Part shown: positions 1-6,756 of the stretch, in pieces
Layout of the letters: each line of letters begins with the position of its first letter
Position numbering within the stretch: position 1 is the stretch's first letter
Source: Acidobacteriota bacterium
Lineage (GTDB): Bacteria > Acidobacteriota > Vicinamibacteria > Vicinamibacterales > JACQTH01
Direction: 5' to 3'
NCBI GenBank assembly: GCA_016210935.1
Contig: JACQTH010000044.1
Coordinates: 1-6,866, forward strand
Length of the DNA stretch: 6,866 nucleotides
Position numbers and translations under genes: made by a program
Notes under the pieces: model-generated
The model's input: the letters and a program-made list of their open reading frames with translations, nothing else
Told to the model about the DNA's origin: nothing
Database searches by the model: none

Positions 1-821
1 CCGAACCGCAGGTAATGAATCGCCGCGATGAAAAGGCCGGCGGCGATCGCCAGGCTCCCGGTTCTCCTAAGCGCGCCCTTGAACAGCCGCACGCTCAGCG
101 GCACGGTCGGGTCGCGGGGCAACCCGTACAGCTCCGGACGATCACCGAAGGCCAGCACGGTGACGACCGATGTTCCGCCGACGCCCGGCGGATCGTAGAC
201 GGCCGCCTGTGCGAAGCCGTTGGTCTTGAGCTGATCGACACGCTGCTGTGCGATCTCCAGCATCGCCTCTTTGGTGCCGAACTGCAGGCAGCTCGTCGGG
301 CACGCTTTGACGCAGGCCGGCTGCAGGCCGACCGACGTGCGATCGACGCACATCGTGCATTTGTAGACGCGGCGCGTTGCCGGCGCGAACTTCGGCACGT
401 CGAACGGGCACCCGCTCATGCACAGCCCGCAGCCGATGCAGTGGTCCTGTTCGAAATCGACGATGCCGTTGGCGTACTGCACGATCGCGCCCGGGGCCGG
501 GCACGCGATCAGGCAGCCCGGCTCCGCACAGTGCATGCACTGGTCCTTGCGCATCAACCAGTGAAGACGGCTCTCCTCCTCGTGCTCCTTGAAGCGAATG
601 AGGTTCCAGAAATTCGCCGTCATGTCGGGCATCGTCTGATATGTGCCCATCTGGACCGTCGTTTCCGGCGGCAGATCGTTCCATTCCTGGCAGGCCACCT
701 CGCAGGCCTTGCAGCCGATGCAGGTCGACGTGTCGATCAGCTTCGCGATCGTCGGCGCCGTGCGGACGGCGGGCGGCGGCGACGTGCTGCCGGAGATCCG
801 GACGATGTCGAGCGTCGGCAT
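1..821 (-). CDS. fdnH: Formate dehydrogenase-N beta (iron-sulfur) subunit, 3' end missing
   Basis: This subunit passes electrons from the molybdenum site of the alpha subunit to the membrane cytochrome b, on the periplasmic side. I read it by translating down from the ATG at 821-819; the frame stays open for 273 codons to the window edge. Four ferredoxin-type cysteine groups are visible: C34/C37/C40/C44 (CIGCKAC), C95/C98/C103/C107, C128/C131/C134/C138, and C155/C158/C170/C174, which fits four [4Fe-4S] clusters. Blocks such as QYANGIVDF and YDPPGVGGT match E. coli FdnH as I recall it (294 residues). A hydrophobic stretch at about residues 254-270 is the expected single C-terminal anchor, and the window cuts there, so only some 20 residues are probably lost. 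There is no signal peptide; known relatives are carried out with the Tat-exported alpha subunit. The start lies 4 bases after the fdnG stop, with GGAGAAGG in the end of fdnG as the likely ribosome site, so the two are co-translated. Confidence 0.95.
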   Translation of the reverse strand, partial: MPTLDIVRISGSTSPPPAVRTAPTIAKLIDTSTCIGCKACEVACQEWNDLPPETTVQMGTYQTMPDMTANFWNLIRFKEHEEESRLHWLMRKDQCMHCAEPGCLIACPAPGAIVQYANGIVDFEQDHCIGCGLCMSGCPFDVPKFAPATRRVYKCTMCVDRTSVGLQPACVKACPTSCLQFGTKEAMLEIAQQRVDQLKTNGFAQAAVYDPPGVGGTSVVTVLAFGDRPELYGLPRDPTVPLSVRLFKGALRRTGSLAIAAGLFIAAIHYLRF

Positions 822-825
822 CCCG

Positions 826-3800
826 CTACACCTTCTCCAGCTTGACCAGGAATCCCTTGTATTCCGGTGCGAACGAGTTTGGATCGACGACCGTGGGCGT
901 GACGAGGTTGGCCAACGAGCCGCGCTGCTGTCCGCGGCCCAGAAAGCCCCAGTGGATTGGGAATCCAATCTGATAGGTCGTCCGGCCTCCCACGTTCATC
1001 GGCTTGAGTCGCCGTGTCGTCATGGCGCGGCCTTCGATCGACCCGCGTGCCGATGACACGCGCACCCGATCGCCGTTCGCGATCCCCTTCTCGAGCGCGA
1101 GCTCTTCGGGAATCTCGACGAAGAACTCGGGCTGCAATTGCACGTTGTACGGATTGTGCTTCGTCCAATAGTGGAAGTGCTCGGTCAGTCGATAGGTCGT
1201 GCAGACGATGGGGTACTCGTCAGGTTTGCCAAGGACGTCGAACTCCGTCGAGAACGGACGCAGCGCGGGGTTCGTGCTCTGCGATGGGTGCAGCGCGTTG
1301 GGGACCGGTGACTCGGCGGGCTCGTAGTGCTCCGACCAGGGGCCCTCGACGAACTGGCCCGGCACGAACAGCCGGGCGACGCCCTCGGGCAGCATCATGA
1401 AGGCGCCGAGGCCGGCGTCGGGCGGACTGTCGGGGGCGATGTCGGGCACGTCGCCGATCCAGCGCTGTCCGTTCCACTGGATGCCGGCGCGCGACGAATC
1501 CCACGGGCGGCCTTCCGCATCCGCCGAGCAGCGGTTGTACAGGATGCGCCGGTTGGCCGGCCAGCTGAAGGCCCACTCCGGATAGCGGCCGAGCCCGCTC
1601 ACGTCCGCAAACGATCGCCGCTGTGTCAGATTGCCCGCGTCGGTGTACATGCCGATATAGAGCCAGTTGCCCGACAGTGTCGTCCCGTCGGCCCGCGCAT
1701 CGAGGAAACGCGCAAGCTGCTGGCCTGCCTTCAGCGTCACCGTTCCGGAACGCTCGTCACGGATGTCTGACAGCGCCCACCCGTTGATCTCTCTGGCCAC
1801 GTCCTCGAGCGACGGGCTGACCGCGTTCGGGTACCACCAGTTCAGCGCGCGAATCGCGTCCGGAAACCTGCCGCCTTCCCTGGCGTACAGCTCGCGCACT
1901 TCGAGGAAGAGGCGCGCGATGATCTCCTGATCGGGTTTGGCGTCGCCGGGCGGATCCACGGCCTTCCATTTCCACTGGATCCACCGCGCCGAGTTTACGA
2001 ACGAGCCGTCTTTTTCGGCGAAGTTGGCGGCCGGCAGCAGGAAGACCTCCGTCTGCACGTCCTCGGGCTTCTTGTCCACGAGCGCCAGAATGTCGTCGCG
2101 CCAGAACGCCGCGGTCTCCTGCTCGAAGTTTTCGGCGACCACCAGCCATTTGAGCTTCGCCAGCGCGGCAATCGCCTTCCGCGAGTGCGGGCCGTTGCTC
2201 ACCGGATTCATGCCGAAGCTGAAGAAGCCGTCCATCCGACCGCGATACATCGAGTCGAAGATGTACGCCCAGCTCCAGTTCTCGTTGCCCCCGGACGCGG
2301 TCTGTGGCAGCCTCGGATGCCACTGAAAACCAAACTCATTCTGCGGCGTCGCCGCTGCGCCGTAGAACGCCTTGAGCTGGCTCACGACGAAGCGATCGGT
2401 GTTCGACCAGAAGTTCGTCTCGCGGGGGCGAAGCGGCTTCGGCGTCACGGCCTTCACGAAGGCCTCGAGCGACTGATGATCGGCCTTCGGGATCGGAATG
2501 TAGCCAGGCAGGTTGTGGTACGCCACGCCGCAGTCGGTGCCGCCCTGGATGTTCGCGTGCCCGCGCAGCGCGTTGAGGCCGCCGCCCGGGCGGCCGATGT
2601 TTCCCAGCAGCAGCTGCAGCATCGCCGCTGCGTGAATGAGCTGCACCGAGTGGCTGTGATGCGTCCACCCCAGCGCGTACAGCATGGTCCCGGCGCGATC
2701 GGGCGTGCCCGTCGACGTGATGATGTCCGCCGCTTTCAGGAAGTCCTGCGCGCTGCAGCCGCAGATGTTCGCGACCGCCTCCGGTGTATAACGCGCGTAA
2801 AACGCTTTCATGATCTGGAAAACGGATCGCGGGTGGGCCAGCGTCGGATCGACTTTCGCGAACCCGCGGTCGTCGAGCTCGTAAGCCCACGTGGATGTAT
2901 CGGTGTACGCCTTCTTCTCCTCATCCCATCCGGAGAACACGCCCCTTGCTTCGTCGAACCCGAACCCCTCTTTCACGAGGAAGCTGGCGTTGGTGAAGAG
3001 GCGGACGTACTCCGCGTGATGGCGGTTGTTCGCGAGGGTGTGATGGATGAGGCCGCCGAGAAACGCGATGTCAGTGCCGGCGCGAATCTGGACGAAGCAG
3101 TCGGCGACGGCGGCGCTGCGGTTGAACCGCGGATCCACGACGACGAACCTGGCGTTCCGCTTTCGCTTGGCGTCCATGACGAAGCGGAATCCGACCGGAT
3201 GGTTCTCCGCCGGGTTCCCACCCATCGCCACGATGACGTCGGCGTTGCGGATGTCGGTCCAGCCGTTCGTCATCGCTCCGCGGCCGAAGGTGGCGGCCAG
3301 ACTGGCCACCGTCGGGCCGTGTCATATCCGCGACTGCTGCTCGATCGGGATGATGCCCAGGCCGGCGCGGAAGGCCTTCACCAGCAGGTAGTTCACCTCG
3401 TTGGTGTCGGTGCAGCCGCCGATCACGCCGATCGACGTGAGCGCATGCAGGCTCCGATCGCGGTCGTCGGTCTCGATCAAGTGCACATCGCGCGTGGTCT
3501 TCACGAGTCGGGCGATGCGTTGGATGGCCCAGTCCCAGGATCTCTCCTGCCACTCGCGACTCCCGGGCGCGCGATAGCGCACCGTCGTCAGGCGGCGATC
3601 GTTCACGATGTTCTGCTTGAGCGTGATGCCCTTCGGACACAGGGTTCCCTGATTGATCGGATGGTCCGGGTCGCCCTCGACATGGACGACCGTGGGCTGC
3701 ACGTTGCGCGAGCGGTCACCGAGGGTATGGATGATGACGCCGCAGCTGACTGAGCAGTACGGGCAGGTCGAACGCGTCTCGCTCGTCCGCGCGATCTTGA

Positions 3801-3906
3801 GCGCGCGGATTTGGGCGAAGGCCGGTCGCAAATCGAAGCCGAGGATGGAGGTGGCGACGCCCCCGACGGACGCAGCTTTGAGGAATTCCCTGCGGCTCAG
3901 TGGCAT
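826..3906 (-). CDS. fdnG: Formate dehydrogenase-N alpha subunit, molybdopterin selenoprotein (Sec195)
   Basis: This is the catalytic subunit, which oxidises formate to CO2 in the periplasm at a molybdenum bis-MGD centre and passes electrons to FdnH. The frame is continuous from ATG 3906 to TAG 828-826 (1026 residues; E. coli FdnG has 1015) if the UGA at 3324-3322 is read as selenocysteine. The leader has a twin-arginine motif (SRREFLK, residues 4-10), a hydrophobic stretch, and a likely cut after A31 (AFA|Q). The N-terminal cluster ligands are C48, C51, C55 and C90. Sec195-His196 lies in the block R-I-U-H-G-P-T-V, and R448 in ALRGHANIQG matches the catalytic arginine. The C-terminal dinucleotide-binding domain begins near residue 903 (TTYRLTEHFHYWTKH). 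I chose the 3906 start because GAGGGA lies 4 bases upstream and it puts the Tat motif at the N-terminus; an upstream ATG at 4080 adds 58 unrelated residues. The gene heads an operon with fdnH. It needs selA, selB, selC and selD elsewhere in the genome. Confidence 0.97.
3284..3315 (-). promoter_or_regulatory. Bacterial SECIS-like hairpin just after the UGA codon
   Basis: In the mRNA, 6 bases after the UGA, CCGA (3315-3312) can pair with UCGG (3287-3284). Inside this, GGUGGCC (3310-3304) pairs with GGCCGCC (3298-3292) with one G-U pair, leaving the loop AGUCU (3303-3299). The loop begins 18 bases after the UGA and contains the G-U step that SelB contacts in E. coli SECIS elements. The bulged U of the E. 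coli fdhF element is not obvious in this fold. The pairing was found by eye; no energy was computed. Confidence 0.75.
3322..3324 (-). other. In-frame UGA read as selenocysteine (Sec195 of FdnG)
   Basis: The codon is TGA on the minus strand. The protein frame is conserved on both sides: I-E-Q-Q-S-R-I before it and H-G-P-T-V-A-S-L-A after it. This matches the selenocysteine site of E. coli FdnG (residue 196 there), including the following histidine. Both flanking parts belong to one family in one frame, so this is recoding and not a broken gene. Confidence 0.95.
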
Positions 3907-3910
3907 GTTT

Positions 3911-3916
3911 TCCCTC
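3911..3916 (-). promoter_or_regulatory. Ribosome binding site deciding the fdnG start
   Basis: The minus strand reads GAGGGA, then AAAC, then ATG at 3906. This Shine-Dalgarno match supports the start used here over the earlier in-frame ATG at 4080. Confidence 0.7.
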
Positions 3917-3970
3917 GTTCCCGGGACCGCCCGTCGGACCTCCGTCGCGCGCTGTGTTGGCTCGTCGCAG

Positions 3971-3976
3971 ACTATA
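3971..3976 (-). promoter_or_regulatory. Candidate -10 box for the fdn operon
   Basis: The minus strand reads TATAGT, five of six matches to TATAAT, about 65 bases before the fdnG ATG. A TG lies just upstream (TGGCTATAGT), although one base further away than in a classical extended -10. The -35 position has no good match, so an activator would be likely if this is the promoter. It is a single-motif call by eye. Confidence 0.3.
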
Positions 3977-4053
3977 GCCAATCCATCCGCTCGGCGCACT
4001 ACCGGGACGTCACACTTACCGGCTGCCGACTTTGATGTATGGTACGCCGACCT

Positions 4054-4082
4054 GTTCACGGCAGCGTGGTGAAAGTTCACGG
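4054..4082. promoter_or_regulatory. Direct repeat GTTCACGG x2 at 21-base spacing, with a palindrome
   Basis: GTTCACGG occurs at 4054-4061 and again at 4075-4082, exactly 21 bases or two helical turns apart. Overlapping the second copy is GTGAA-AG-TTCAC (4069-4080). Same-face spacing of direct repeats is typical of dimeric activators such as response regulators. The function is inferred only from layout. Confidence 0.3.
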
Positions 4083-4095
4083 GTGGAGGCTTGAT

Positions 4096-4109
4096 CTCCC
4101 CGGGGGGAG
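4096..4109 (+). promoter_or_regulatory. Inverted repeat covering the Shine-Dalgarno of the PQQ dehydrogenase
   Basis: CTCCC (4096-4100) can pair with GGGAG (4105-4109) across a 4-base loop, with a possible added U-G pair between 4095 and 4110. The right arm overlaps the ribosome site GGAGG (4106-4110). It could limit translation of a transcript starting upstream, but short GC palindromes are common in DNA of this composition. Confidence 0.3.
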
Positions 4110-4110
4110 G
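4106..4110 (+). promoter_or_regulatory. Shine-Dalgarno GGAGG for the start at 4119
   Basis: GGAGG sits 8 bases before the ATG at 4119, which is ideal spacing. An in-frame TGA at 4092-4094 rules out any earlier start. The later ATG at 4185 has only a weak GGGGG upstream, so this site favours 4119. Confidence 0.6.
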
Positions 4111-4118
4111 CTGCTACG

Positions 4119-6602
4119 ATGCGCCTCGATGTAACCGATTACATACAACCGGGGAGTGACCTTCGCGCGCCGGGGGCTGCCGACATGCCATTCGCCGACC
4201 GCTACGACCCACGACCTCGCGCCGCACGGCGCCCGCGCGCCGCCTGGCGGGCCGCACACGCCATCATCCTCGCCGGTCTCCTGGTCGGTGCCGTGGCAGG
4301 CGCCGGGCGCAGTGAGAAATGGTGGTGGGACAACCTGGCCGGTCCGGACAGCTCGAATTTCGTCAAGCTCGATCAAATCAACAAGTCCAACGTCAGTCGG
4401 CTCGAGGTCGCTTGGTACTATCCGTACGCCCAAGTGGGGTTCAATCCGATTGTCGCCGACGACATCATGTACCTGCTGGGCCGCAACGGATCCCTCATCG
4501 CGCTGGATGCGGCGACCGGGAAGGAAATCTGGATCCACGAGGCGTTGAACGGCATTACCGGCCGCGGGGTCAATTACTGGCAGAGCGAGGACGGGAAGGA
4601 CAGGCGGCTGCTGTTTGCCATCAATAGCTTTCTGCAGGCGATCGACGCGCGCACCGGTCTCAGCATCCCGACCTTCGGCGTCAACGGCGTCGTCGATTTG
4701 CGGAAAGATCTGGCGCGCGCCGAGGGGTACGCCGGAAGAATCCAGTCGAACAGCCCCGGGAAGATCTGGAAGAACCTGCTGATCCTCGGGTCGGCGCCCG
4801 GGGAAGCGTTCGTCAACCCGCCGGGTGACATCCGTGCATACGACGTCATCACCGGAAAGAAAGTCTGGCAGTTTCACACGGTGCCGCTGCCCGGTGAGTA
4901 CGGGTACGACACCTGGCCGAAGGACGCCTACAAGTACGTCGGGGGAGCGAACAACTGGGGCTCGATGTCCATCGACGAGAAACGGGGCATCGTGTACATC
5001 CCGACCGGGTCCGCCAACTACGACTTCTACGGCGCGGATCGGGTTGGCCAGAACCTGTTCGCCAATTGCCTGCTGGCCCTCGACGCCCGCACGGGCAAGC
5101 GGCTGTGGCACTTCCAGACGATTCACCACGATCTCTGGGATCTCGACAACGTTTCAGCGCCGCAGCTCGTGACCGTGCGGCACAGCGGCAAGCGCATCGA
5201 TGCGGTGGCCCACGCCGGCAAGACCGGGTTCCTCTACGTGTTCGATCGCGTGACCGGTAAGCCGCTCTGGCCGATCGAAGAGCGCCCCGTGCCGAGGAGC
5301 GACGTGCCGGGTGAGCAGGCCTGGCCGACGCAGCCGTTTCCCACCAAACCGCCGCCGTTCGTCCGACACACCTTCACGGTGGACGAGGTGAACCCGTGGC
5401 TCGCGTCGATCGAGCAATACCAGGCGATGCGCGAGCGGGTCGCGAACGCGCGCAACGAAGGCATCTTCACGCCGCCCGGATTCACCGACACGATTTCGAT
5501 GCCGGGCAACCAGGGCGGATCGAATTGGGGAACGACGGCCGCCAATCCCGAGAAAGGGCTCGTGTTCGTCGTCGGCGTGAATCAAGTCGCGATCCTGAAG
5601 CTCGAAGACGTCAGGACGCGCACTATCGAACGGGGACGCGGTGGCGGCGGACGCGGCGGCGTTCCGCTCCAGGCCGGCTTCGAGGCGTTTCAGCAACACT
5701 GCAACGTCTGTCATGGCCAGGATCTTCGCGGCCGACTTCCCGGCGTTCCGTCGCTCGTCGGCGTCACCGATCGCCTGGATGATGACACGATCAAAGCGAT
5801 CGTCACCGGCGGTCAGGGTGAGATGCGACCGATCTCGAGCATCGCCGAAGACGAAGTGTCCGCGGTCATCGACTATCTGGCGAACACGAGCCCGGCCGCC
5901 GGCCGAGGACGAATGGCGCCTCGCACCGGCGAGCCGCCTGGAGGATTTCCGCCCGGACCGGTGGTAGCCAGCGGCGGCGCTCCGCAGCCGCCCATGCCGC
6001 CGCGTCCCACCGGGCCGTTCTATCCGGGCATTGGCGGGAACGCAGGGAACACGCCGTATCCACCGGGAATCGACGGCCTGCCGCCCACTCGCTACATGAC
6101 GGACTACGGCGTGATGGCCTCGTTCACCAAGCCGCCTTACGCGACGTTGACGGCCTACGATCTGAACACCGGCGAGATCAAATGGCAGGTGCCGAACGGC
6201 GATCACCTGCCGACGCTCGAGGCGGGAGGACCGGCAAATACCGGCGGCATCGGCGCCCGGTATGGCATGGTCGTGACAAAGGGCGGGCTCGTCTTCCACG
6301 CAGGCAACGATGGGAAGGTGCGCGCGTACGACGAAGACACCGGCGAGGTCCTGTGGACCGGTACCATCGGGGGCCGCACGGGCGGCGTTCCTGTGAGCTA
6401 CGAGTCGAAAGGCCGTCAGTTCTTCGTGATCATCTCCAATCCAGCGGGAAGGGGCGGCGGCCCTGGTGGCAGAGGTGGTGGTCGCGGGGGCGGTCGCGGG
6501 GGCGGCGGCGAGGAGGAGCCTCCATCCATGCTCGATCCCACCACTCCGACCGGGGCCATCGCGTTCGCCGTGCCGGCAAAGAGGATCACCAGCAACCCGT
6601 GA
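4119..6602 (+). CDS. PQQ-dependent dehydrogenase (glucose dehydrogenase-like) with inserted cytochrome c domain
   Basis: A quinoprotein that should oxidise a sugar or alcohol outside the cytoplasmic membrane with PQQ and pass electrons to heme c. Residues about 47-62 are hydrophobic after an Arg-rich stretch (signal peptide or anchor). The propeller starts near W68. Six tryptophan-docking repeats of the form (A/V)xDxxTGxxxW are visible near residues 128, 240, 320, 374, 679 and 736. HHDLWDLD (336-343) and K368 in AGKTGFLYVFDR match the PQQ-site region of the Gcd group. A heme c motif CNVCH (C528, C531, H532), with M569 as likely distal ligand, lies between the fourth and fifth of these repeats, flanked by an Arg/Gly linker (505-514) and a Pro/Gly linker (about 592-655). 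The vicinal cysteine pair of methanol dehydrogenases is absent: the only cysteines are C317, C528 and C531. The C-terminus carries a Gly/Arg run (777-797). An alternative start at 4185 removes 22 residues and gives a more usual leader. The substrate cannot be told. Confidence 0.88.
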   Translation: MRLDVTDYIQPGSDLRAPGAADMPFADRYDPRPRAARRPRAAWRAAHAIILAGLLVGAVAGAGRSEKWWWDNLAGPDSSNFVKLDQINKSNVSRLEVAWYYPYAQVGFNPIVADDIMYLLGRNGSLIALDAATGKEIWIHEALNGITGRGVNYWQSEDGKDRRLLFAINSFLQAIDARTGLSIPTFGVNGVVDLRKDLARAEGYAGRIQSNSPGKIWKNLLILGSAPGEAFVNPPGDIRAYDVITGKKVWQFHTVPLPGEYGYDTWPKDAYKYVGGANNWGSMSIDEKRGIVYIPTGSANYDFYGADRVGQNLFANCLLALDARTGKRLWHFQTIHHDLWDLDNVSAPQLVTVRHSGKRIDAVAHAGKTGFLYVFDRVTGKPLWPIEERPVPRSDVPGEQAWPTQPFPTKPPPFVRHTFTVDEVNPWLASIEQYQAMRERVANARNEGIFTPPGFTDTISMPGNQGGSNWGTTAANPEKGLVFVVGVNQVAILKLEDVRTRTIERGRGGGGRGGVPLQAGFEAFQQHCNVCHGQDLRGRLPGVPSLVGVTDRLDDDTIKAIVTGGQGEMRPISSIAEDEVSAVIDYLANTSPAAGRGRMAPRTGEPPGGFPPGPVVASGGAPQPPMPPRPTGPFYPGIGGNAGNTPYPPGIDGLPPTRYMTDYGVMASFTKPPYATLTAYDLNTGEIKWQVPNGDHLPTLEAGGPANTGGIGARYGMVVTKGGLVFHAGNDGKVRAYDEDTGEVLWTGTIGGRTGGVPVSYESKGRQFFVIISNPAGRGGGPGGRGGGRGGGRGGGGEEEPPSMLDPTTPTGAIAFAVPAKRITSNP
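4129..4144. promoter_or_regulatory. Palindrome ATGT-N8-ACAT, PadR-type operator candidate
   Basis: The 16 bases ATGTAACCGATTACAT have perfect 6-base arms around CCGA. ATGT-N8-ACAT is the known operator form of the PadR family of repressors. It lies 10 bases after the ATG at 4119, or 41 bases before the ATG at 4185, where an operator would be expected. No regulator gene is in the window. Confidence 0.35.
6480..6503 (+). repeat. 12-base tandem repeat coding Gly-Arg-Gly-Gly, two copies
   Basis: GGTCGCGGGGGC occurs at 6480-6491 and, identically, at 6492-6503. It encodes GRGG twice (residues 788-795) in the C-terminal Gly/Arg run of the PQQ enzyme. Identical codons in both copies point to recent slippage. 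Confidence 0.8.
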
Positions 6603-6618
6603 GTGCGGCTGCGGCGCG

Positions 6619-6669
6619 CAGCGCCGCGAGCGATCGAGCGAGCGGCGGTAGGCGATGGGGGTGGGGCCC
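6619..6669. repeat. 51-base intergenic repeat, copy 1
   Basis: The copy begins CAGCGCCGCGAGCGAT and ends GGGGTGGGGCCC. It matches copy 2 at 49 of 51 positions (differences at 6635 and 6646). CGCCGC (6622-6627) can pair with GCGGCG (6642-6647). It follows the stop of the PQQ gene by 16 bases. It resembles a dispersed repeat of the REP kind, but its copy number elsewhere cannot be seen. Confidence 0.8.
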
Positions 6670-6705
6670 GCAAGGTGTTGCTCTAAGCGGACCGTTGCTT
6701 CGAAT

Positions 6706-6756
6706 CAGCGCCGCGAGCGATGGAGCGAGCGGTGGTAGGCGATGGGGGTGGGGCCC
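6706..6756. repeat. 51-base intergenic repeat, copy 2
   Basis: This copy is in the same orientation 87 bases after copy 1. The difference at 6733 (T for C) turns one G-C pair of the first hairpin into G-U (6709-6714 with 6729-6734), so the fold is kept in RNA. Between the copies is a 36-base unrelated spacer. Confidence 0.8.

Larger units (their letters stand above)
3907..4118. other. Divergent intergenic region between fdnG and the PQQ dehydrogenase
   Basis: These 212 bases separate the two divergent starts and must hold both promoters. I see the fdnG ribosome site and -10-like box on the left, a repeat pair and palindrome at 4054-4082, and the rightward ribosome site at 4106-4110. No FNR-type (TTGAT-N4-ATCAA) or clear sigma-54 site was found. 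The minus-strand frame of fdnG stays open through most of this region but shows no family similarity there. Confidence 0.7.
4091..4120 (+). promoter_or_regulatory. Candidate sigma-70-like promoter for the PQQ dehydrogenase
   Basis: TTGATC (4091-4096) and TACGAT (4115-4120) are separated by 18 bases; each matches the consensus at four of six positions. If used, transcription would begin near 4127, after the ATG at 4119, so translation would have to start at the ATG at 4185. It therefore competes with the strong ribosome site at 4106-4110, and both cannot serve the same transcript. Confidence 0.2.

Noticed and set aside
142..684. Minus-strand open frame of 180 codons inside the fdnH region
   Set aside because: It is out of frame with the 16-cysteine ferredoxin-like reading, which runs through the whole region and matches FdnH.
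2185..3753. Long open frame of 522 codons on the plus strand opposite fdnG
   Set aside because: It is antisense to a well-supported conserved gene, its product is Arg-rich and of low complexity, and such open frames arise in high-GC coding DNA.
826..3906. fdnG as a pseudogene or two separate genes broken by a stop
   Set aside because: The only interrupting codon is UGA at the known selenocysteine site, the frame does not shift, and a SECIS-like hairpin follows it.
3322..4080. fdnG start at the upstream ATG (4080)
   Set aside because: The added 58 residues have no family similarity and would put the twin-arginine motif far from the N-terminus, while a good ribosome site precedes 3906.
4077..6299. 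Long minus-strand open frames (4077-5129 and 5154-6299) opposite the PQQ gene
   Set aside because: They are mirror frames of a strong coding gene, with no recognisable motif and no ribosome site seen.
4119..6602. Methanol or lanthanide-type alcohol dehydrogenase (mxaF/xoxF/exaA)
   Set aside because: The adjacent disulfide cysteines are missing, and the sequence after HHDLWDLD follows the glucose dehydrogenase-like pattern.
6619..6756. CRISPR array
   Set aside because: There are only two repeats, too long and too GC-rich, with a single 36-base gap and no cas gene.
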